Source: Cryptomeria japonica
Lineage: Eukaryota; Streptophyta; Pinopsida; Cupressales; Cupressaceae
Length of the DNA: 64,000 bases
Direction of reading: 5' to 3'
NCBI RefSeq assembly: GCF_030272615.1
Contig: NC_081410.1
Coordinates: forward strand, 253,937,533 to 254,001,532
Positions 59,654 to 64,000 of the stretch are shown here, in pieces. Every line of letters starts with the position of its first letter. Position 1 is the stretch's first letter. Position numbers and translations under genes: made by a program. Below the pieces are notes generated by a model that searched no databases, had not been told where the DNA came from, and saw only the letters and a list, made by a program, of their open reading frames with translations.

Positions 59654-60379
59654 ATTTTCTTTTTGTAGCTCTGAGATTTTTTTGTAGACACACCCATTTT
59701 TTGTAGCCCTTACGATTCTTGATCCAATGGGAGTTTGTATATGTGGCAATTTCTTGAGTCGAGGTATGTGTGGCAATTTCAGCTTGATGTGAAGGCTCTT
59801 ATCACATACACCGAGCCAATTAGATGTTTCCAGATCATTGGAACCATTCCTACAAGTAGAAAACAAAGAAAATATTATGCCCCCAATCCTTGCTCCTCTT
59901 AGTCAAGATAGACTTCCTCGAGTTACTCAGAGGGAATAATAATCAAAAACCAATATAAAAGACAACACACAAAGAAAAAATTCATTCATATCTCAAACTG
60001 TTTAGATATTGTTTTCAGTAATGTTGTTTTGCTTGTGTACTCAGTGATAAAACTCTTCAGTAGTTAGGAGACAAGTGACTGACTCAGAGTGGACGACTGG
60101 GTTTCACTGACGTAAAGGTGACTTGGTTGATACTGCTTAGAACATGTAATGTGCTCTGTCGATTAACCTAAGACTAGGACATTATTCAGTTTCAAGCCAT
60201 GAGGGTTCCAATGAACCAGGATGTCACAAAAGTGATTGAAATATGTACAAATGAAAGCAAAGATTCATGAAAGCGGGAATGCCAATGTTGTGTTAATAGA
60301 TGGAGTGCTTGAGTACAAGAGGCGCCTCTTTGCTAAGTTTTCACTTGCTAGGCAGAGATTCTTTTTTTTTTTAACCAAC
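59654..60379. other. F: region between PMD end and pyrimidine tract
   Basis: No gene. Three (T)TTTTTGTAG phrases follow the PMD stop at 59660, 59677 and 59697 (plus strand). The rest is moderately AT-rich with nothing recognised; the corresponding Tat-1 region is 8290-9940. Confidence 0.45.
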
Positions 60380-60570
60380 ATGCCTGTTTACCAGGTTTTC
60401 ACCAGGGCATTTTCTCTCTTTTTCCTTGTTTTTTCTTTCTTTCTTTTTCTCTTTTCTTTTTTCAGGACTTTTTATGATTTTTATGATTTTTTTCAAGACT
60501 TTTTATGATTTTTATGATTTTTTTCAAGACTTTTTATGATTTTTATGATTTTTTTTTCAGGATATTTTTT
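60380..60570 (-). repeat. F pyrimidine/purine tract with 33-bp tandem repeat
   Basis: Plus strand TTTACCAGGTTTTCACC (60388) is followed by a long T/C run (60405-60465). Then come three copies of a unit GACTTTTTATGATTTTTATG plus ATTTTTTTCA(A/G) (about 60463, 60496, 60530). Purine-rich on the element's strand, directly behind integrase, as in Tat-1 (9940-10095). Confidence 0.65.
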
Positions 60571-60597
60571 AGCTGTACAGGTTGTTGGAGCAGAGAA

Positions 60598-61182
60598 TGC
60601 TAAGTGAAGAATTTCTTCAAGTGGATGGTGTTAATCGGTTCATGGAGCTATTCTCCTTCTGATGTTGAGAGCTGATAGGCACCAGAGCCAAAGACTACAG
60701 GAACAATGTAGGGACCCAGCCAGTTGGGTTCAAATTTCCCTTTGTTGTCTTGAAACTGTTGATTTTTAGGATTTTCTCTCAGAACTAGGTCACCAACCTG
60801 AAATTATCATTGTCAAACCTTCTTGTTATATCCTCTGGACATTCTCTTTTGATACACTCTGAGATGATCAAATGCCACTTGTTGATATTCATCTAGCAAT
60901 TCAAGCTCTTGCAATCTATCTATTTTGTAGTCTTCATCATTAACAAGCCCTTGCAAAGAAACTCTTAGAGATGGTATTTCCACTTCAATAGGTAATATTT
61001 CTTTGGACCCATACACCAAAGAAAAAAGTGTAGCCCCAGTAGGTGTTTTGATACTTGTTCCATAAGCCCATAATGCAGGATTGGGCTGCAGATGCCAACC
61101 CCTCCCAGATTTATTCACTATTCTATGTAAGATAGTTAGCAAGTTTTTGTTAGATGCCTCAGCTTGTCCATTACCTTGAGGG
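60598..61182 (-). pseudogene. F integrase, C-terminal part
   Basis: Minus strand: LLTILHRIVNKSGRGWHLQP, NPALWAYGTSIKTPTGATLF, VYGSKEILPIEVEIPSLRVS (60813-61142), then after a stop FEPNWLGPYIVPVVFGSGAY (about 60690-60740), the GPY/F-like C-terminal module. Aligned with Tat-1 at 10150-10700. The N-terminal part and catalytic core are cut off by element G at GAGGG (61178-61182), the probable TSD of G. Confidence 0.88.
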
Positions 61183-62243
61183 TGTTAGGTCCCAGAGACA
61201 ACTGAGAGGGGGGGTGAATCAGTTGTCTAATAAATTCAAATAAAAAACAACTTAACCAACTTAATGCTTAATACCGGTAAACCAGTTAAGTATACCGGTA
61301 GACAGTGTTAATAGTTATTTGCTATAATGGTAAAGATTAATGCATGAAATATAAACACAAAGTCATCCACAACACATAACACCAATATTTGTACGTGGAA
61401 ACCCTGTAAGGGGAAAAACCATGGTGGGAAACCTTACCCATAATCAGATGATACTACTACAGATAGTAAGTGTATATAAATGGGGTCTGCACATGTAGAA
61501 AGGCCAACAGCCCAGAGCTCACTACTCAATCACAAAAGGGGAGTCACACTGACTATAGCTGGATGGTTAAATCCAATAAGAATGTACTGCACAAGATAGC
61601 ATCTTCATATGTTGGATTCAGTACTGATGTAATGCTGATATGCTTTCACAAAAACCTAGCTTCACCCTCAAATGATGTATTCATGTATAGCTCTACTTAA
61701 TCTCGCACATATCTTCTCACAATTCTTTTTCCACATTCCACATTCGATCTTACAAATAAGATCTTACATTTATACCCTAACCTAAGACCTATTTTAGTAG
61801 GTCGGCTCTACAAGATATTACAATAAAAACATTTTACAAACAATATAATATCTGATGCAATAACCAATTAAACATGTCGGCTTAATACATTTACAACAAT
61901 AATTAGTCATCTCCATAGTGTGCCATGCTGATCTAGAAAAGATAAACCTGCTGGTGTAACCCTAGGTAACCTTGGACCTATTTGTCGGTAAAAGTAAATG
62001 TGCAAATATGTATATACCAATGATTAATTATTCAAAACAAAGTGTCCACATGATGTCTTCAACATTACCAGGTGTCTTCCATATCATTCAAAGTGCTAGT
62101 GATCATTATAATCTGCCAGTGAACCATATACCAGTAACTGTGCAATAGTTACTTGCTTGCCGGTGAATACTGCTGGATCTCCAAAGTGCTAGTGTTTTAG
62201 TAGTTGTTGACATCAATGACAAAACCATACCAAAATACCAACA
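61183..62243 (-). repeat. Element G 3' LTR
   Basis: 1061 bp, minus strand TGTTGGTATTTTGGTATGG ... GGGACCTAACA. It carries the Copia-LTR block (plus strand GTACGTGGAAACC and GGGGAAAAACCATGGTGGG, 61390-61428) and a C7 tract (plus G7) near its end, followed by CTCTCAGTTGTC. Confidence 0.88.
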
Positions 62244-62515
62244 ATCTCCCCCTTTGGCATTGATGGCAACACAAGATAGAAAAACCATCAAAGTGCCAAA
62301 ACAAAAATGCCAAATACCAACAACCAACAATCTCTCCCCCTGGGAGCAACATGTGTTATCAAAGTTTTTCAATACCAATCCCTCCTTAAAAGGATAATGT
62401 GTTTTTCCATAGATATCTCTCCCCCTTTGACATCAAATGCCAAAGTTACAATAATGAAATCACGTTCATATGCAAAATACCAATCAATTCAATATACCAA
62501 CTACTCCCCCTGAGA
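62244..62515 (-). promoter_or_regulatory. Element G polypurine tracts
   Basis: On the minus strand GCCAAAGGGGGAGAT abuts the LTR (62244-62258). Similar tracts lie at about 62333-62342 (AGGGGGAGAGA), 62419-62433 (GTCAAAGGGGGAGAGAT) and 62503-62512 (CAGGGGGAGTAG). Order and spacing match Copia-1. Confidence 0.7.
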
Positions 62516-62590
62516 AGTAGCTTCCTCATCAAAGACCGGAGTAAAAGATTTCTCTGTAAATTCTGTCAGTTGATGACAATCATCAACTGT

Positions 62591-64000
62591 CTAATTCTCT
62601 ATCGGTGGTGGTATGACTCCAAGCTGATCTCTGAGATATTCAAAAGTCTCCTTAGGAAAAGTTTTTGTGAAAATATCTGCAAGTTGTTCTTTAGTATTCA
62701 CATAAACCAGTTTTATCTCTTTTTCTTCAACTTTTTCCCTTAGAAAATTCAATTTGATAGAAACATGTTTTGTTTTAGAATGTAATACCAGATTCTTAGA
62801 TATATCAATTGCTGCAGTGTTATCACAATATATAGTAATGGGTTCCTTGCATTTTACCTTTATGTCTTTCAACATTTGCTTAAGCCATAGTACCTGTGTA
62901 TAGTTAGTTGCTGCTGCAACATATTCTGATTCTGCTATTGATAAAGATGTACAACTCTGTTTCTTACTCAACCAAGAAACTAATCTCTTTCCAAGAAAGA
63001 ATGCTCCGTCGGTGGTGCTTTTTCTATCATCCACATCTCCTACCTAATTTGCATCTATGTATGCACATAGATCAAAATTTTCATCTCTAGGATACCACAA
63101 TCCAAGATTTGCAGTGCCTTGTAAGTACCGGAAAATCCTTTTTACTGCTGATTCATGATTTTCTCTAGGATTACTTTGAAATCTAGAAACAATACATATT
63201 GCATTCATAATATTAGGTCTGGTTTGTGTCAAATACAGTAAACCTCCTATCATAGATTTGTACCTAGTTGGATTAACAGGTGTAGATTCATCCCTTTGAG
63301 ATAATTTGTCATTTGTAGTCATAGGTATGCTTACTGGTTTAGAGTTCTCCATCCCAAATTTCTTTAGTAACTCTTTTAAGTACTTGGATTGACTCAAAAA
63401 TATACCTTTATCAGTTTGTGAAATCTGCAATCCTAAAAAGAATTTTATTTCTCCAATCATAGACATTTCAAATTCTTGTTGCATTTTAATAGAAAATTCC
63501 TCACATAATCCATCTTCTCCTCCAAAGATTATATCATCAATGAATACTTCTATAGTCAAGATATCATCATTAGTTATTTTGTAATATAAATTGTTGTCTG
63601 CAATTCCTTTAGTAAAACCAATATTTAAAAGATACTTATCCAACCTTGCATACCAAGCTCTTGGGGCTTGTTTCAGTCCATACAGAGCTTTTCTTAACCT
63701 ACAAACCATATCATTGTCATCTGTCAAATAAAATCCATCAGGTTGTTCAATATAGACTTTCTCTTCAAGCTCTCCATTCAAGAATGCACATTTAATATCC
63801 ATTTGATAAACTTTGTAGTTCTTGTGAGCTGCAAAAGCCAAGAATAATCTAACTGCCTCAATTCTAGCTACCGGTGCAAAGGTTTCATTGTAATCAACTC
63901 CTTCTTTCTAAGAATATCCCTTACACACTAGTCTTGCTTTATTTCTGACAACCTTACCATCTTCATTAAGTTTGTTTCTAAATACCCATTTGGTTCCAAT
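62591..64000 (-). pseudogene. Element G reverse transcriptase and RNase H, two stops
   Basis: A continuous minus-strand frame from the edge: IGTKWVFRNKLNEDGKVVRN, a TAG for Gln at about 63908, FAPVARIEAVRLFLAFAAHK, VYQMDIKCAFLNGELEEKVY, LRKALYGLKQAPRAWYARLD, catalytic VFIDDIIFGG (about 63530), FFLGLQISQTDKGIFLSQSK and YLKELLKKFGM. It then has CAYIDAN, a TAG for Trp at 63041, VGDVDDRKST, and RNase H with SIAESEYVAAATNYTQVLWL, YCDNTAAIDISKN and IFTKTFPKETFEYLRDQLG, ending at 62591. All RT motifs are intact. With two nonsense codons it is a recent pseudogene, unless they are sequencing or strain differences. Confidence 0.9.

Larger units (their letters stand above)
54916..61182 (-). mobile_element. 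Element F, Tat-lineage Gypsy with antisense PMD gene, 3' part
   Basis: Minus-strand element: integrase C-terminus (60598-61182), pyrimidine/purine tract (60380-60560), antisense PMD gene (57832-59653), repeat-rich region, PPT, 3' LTR. Same plan as the corresponding third of Tat-1, at modest similarity. Copia element G is inserted in its integrase at 61182/61183. The rest of F would lie right of the window. Confidence 0.85.
61183..64000 (-). mobile_element. Element G, SIRE-like Copia retrotransposon, 3' part
   Basis: 3' LTR (61183-62243), polypurine tracts, RNase H, RT on the minus strand, running off the right edge. Same family as Copia-1 (shared FEMSMIGEIKFFLGLQI, KQMLKDIKV, HSKTKHVSIK). 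Its ORF has only two in-frame stops in about 470 codons, the fewest of any element here, so it is the youngest. Confidence 0.9.

Overview
This window is plant nuclear DNA made almost entirely of decayed LTR retrotransposons. I see no convincing host gene, rRNA, tRNA or organelle sequence. The organism is most likely a seed plant with a very large, repeat-rich genome. A gymnosperm such as a conifer is my best guess, but that is inference from the density of old nested elements, the low GC content and the element types, not from a diagnostic gene.

Layout, reconstructed from LTR ends and target-site duplications (TSDs). Host element A1 (+ strand) starts left of the window and ends at 47463. A Copia element (Copia-1, up to 21085) sits in its 5' LTR. 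Copia-1's own 3' LTR is split by a 16.7 kb Tat-lineage Gypsy element (Tat-1, 4190-20932, minus strand, TSD TTGTC/TTGTT). A1's leader (22231-22283) is split by A2 (22284-35337, minus strand), a member of the same family, with a perfect TSD AGATC. A2 carries a chromovirus Gypsy element (27485-33769, + strand, TSD AGTTC/AGTTT) in its gag and a solo LTR (H, 24181-25362) in its second ORF. Just before A1's 3' LTR lies a solo LTR B (38491-46192, perfect TSD TGACA), itself split by element C (39685-46009).

Right of A1 come a solo LTR (D1, 48433-49611) between two microsatellites, a Gypsy gag-protease fragment E (about 50950-53110, minus) split by solo LTR D2 (51149-52279, perfect TSD CCTTT), and two near-identical LTRs head to head, forming a 2.3 kb palindrome (53741-56067). 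The right LTR of that pair ends Tat-lineage element F (minus), which is interrupted at 61182 by SIRE-like Copia element G (minus, runs off the right edge).

Elements at work. Copia-1 and G carry SIRE-like integrase/RT/RNase H. Tat-1 has gag, protease, RT, two RNase H domains and integrase. Tat-1 and F also carry an antisense plant mobile domain (PMD) gene between integrase and 3' LTR. In Tat-1 a degenerate TTAGCGCATATG-type array precedes both gag and the antisense PMD gene, in the same orientation relative to each. Family A (A1, A2) has gag plus a conserved second ORF of unknown function and no pol, so it is a non-autonomous family. Element C encodes another large unrecognised protein. Almost every ORF is broken, mostly by TAG/TGA codons of the kind C-to-T decay of silenced DNA produces.
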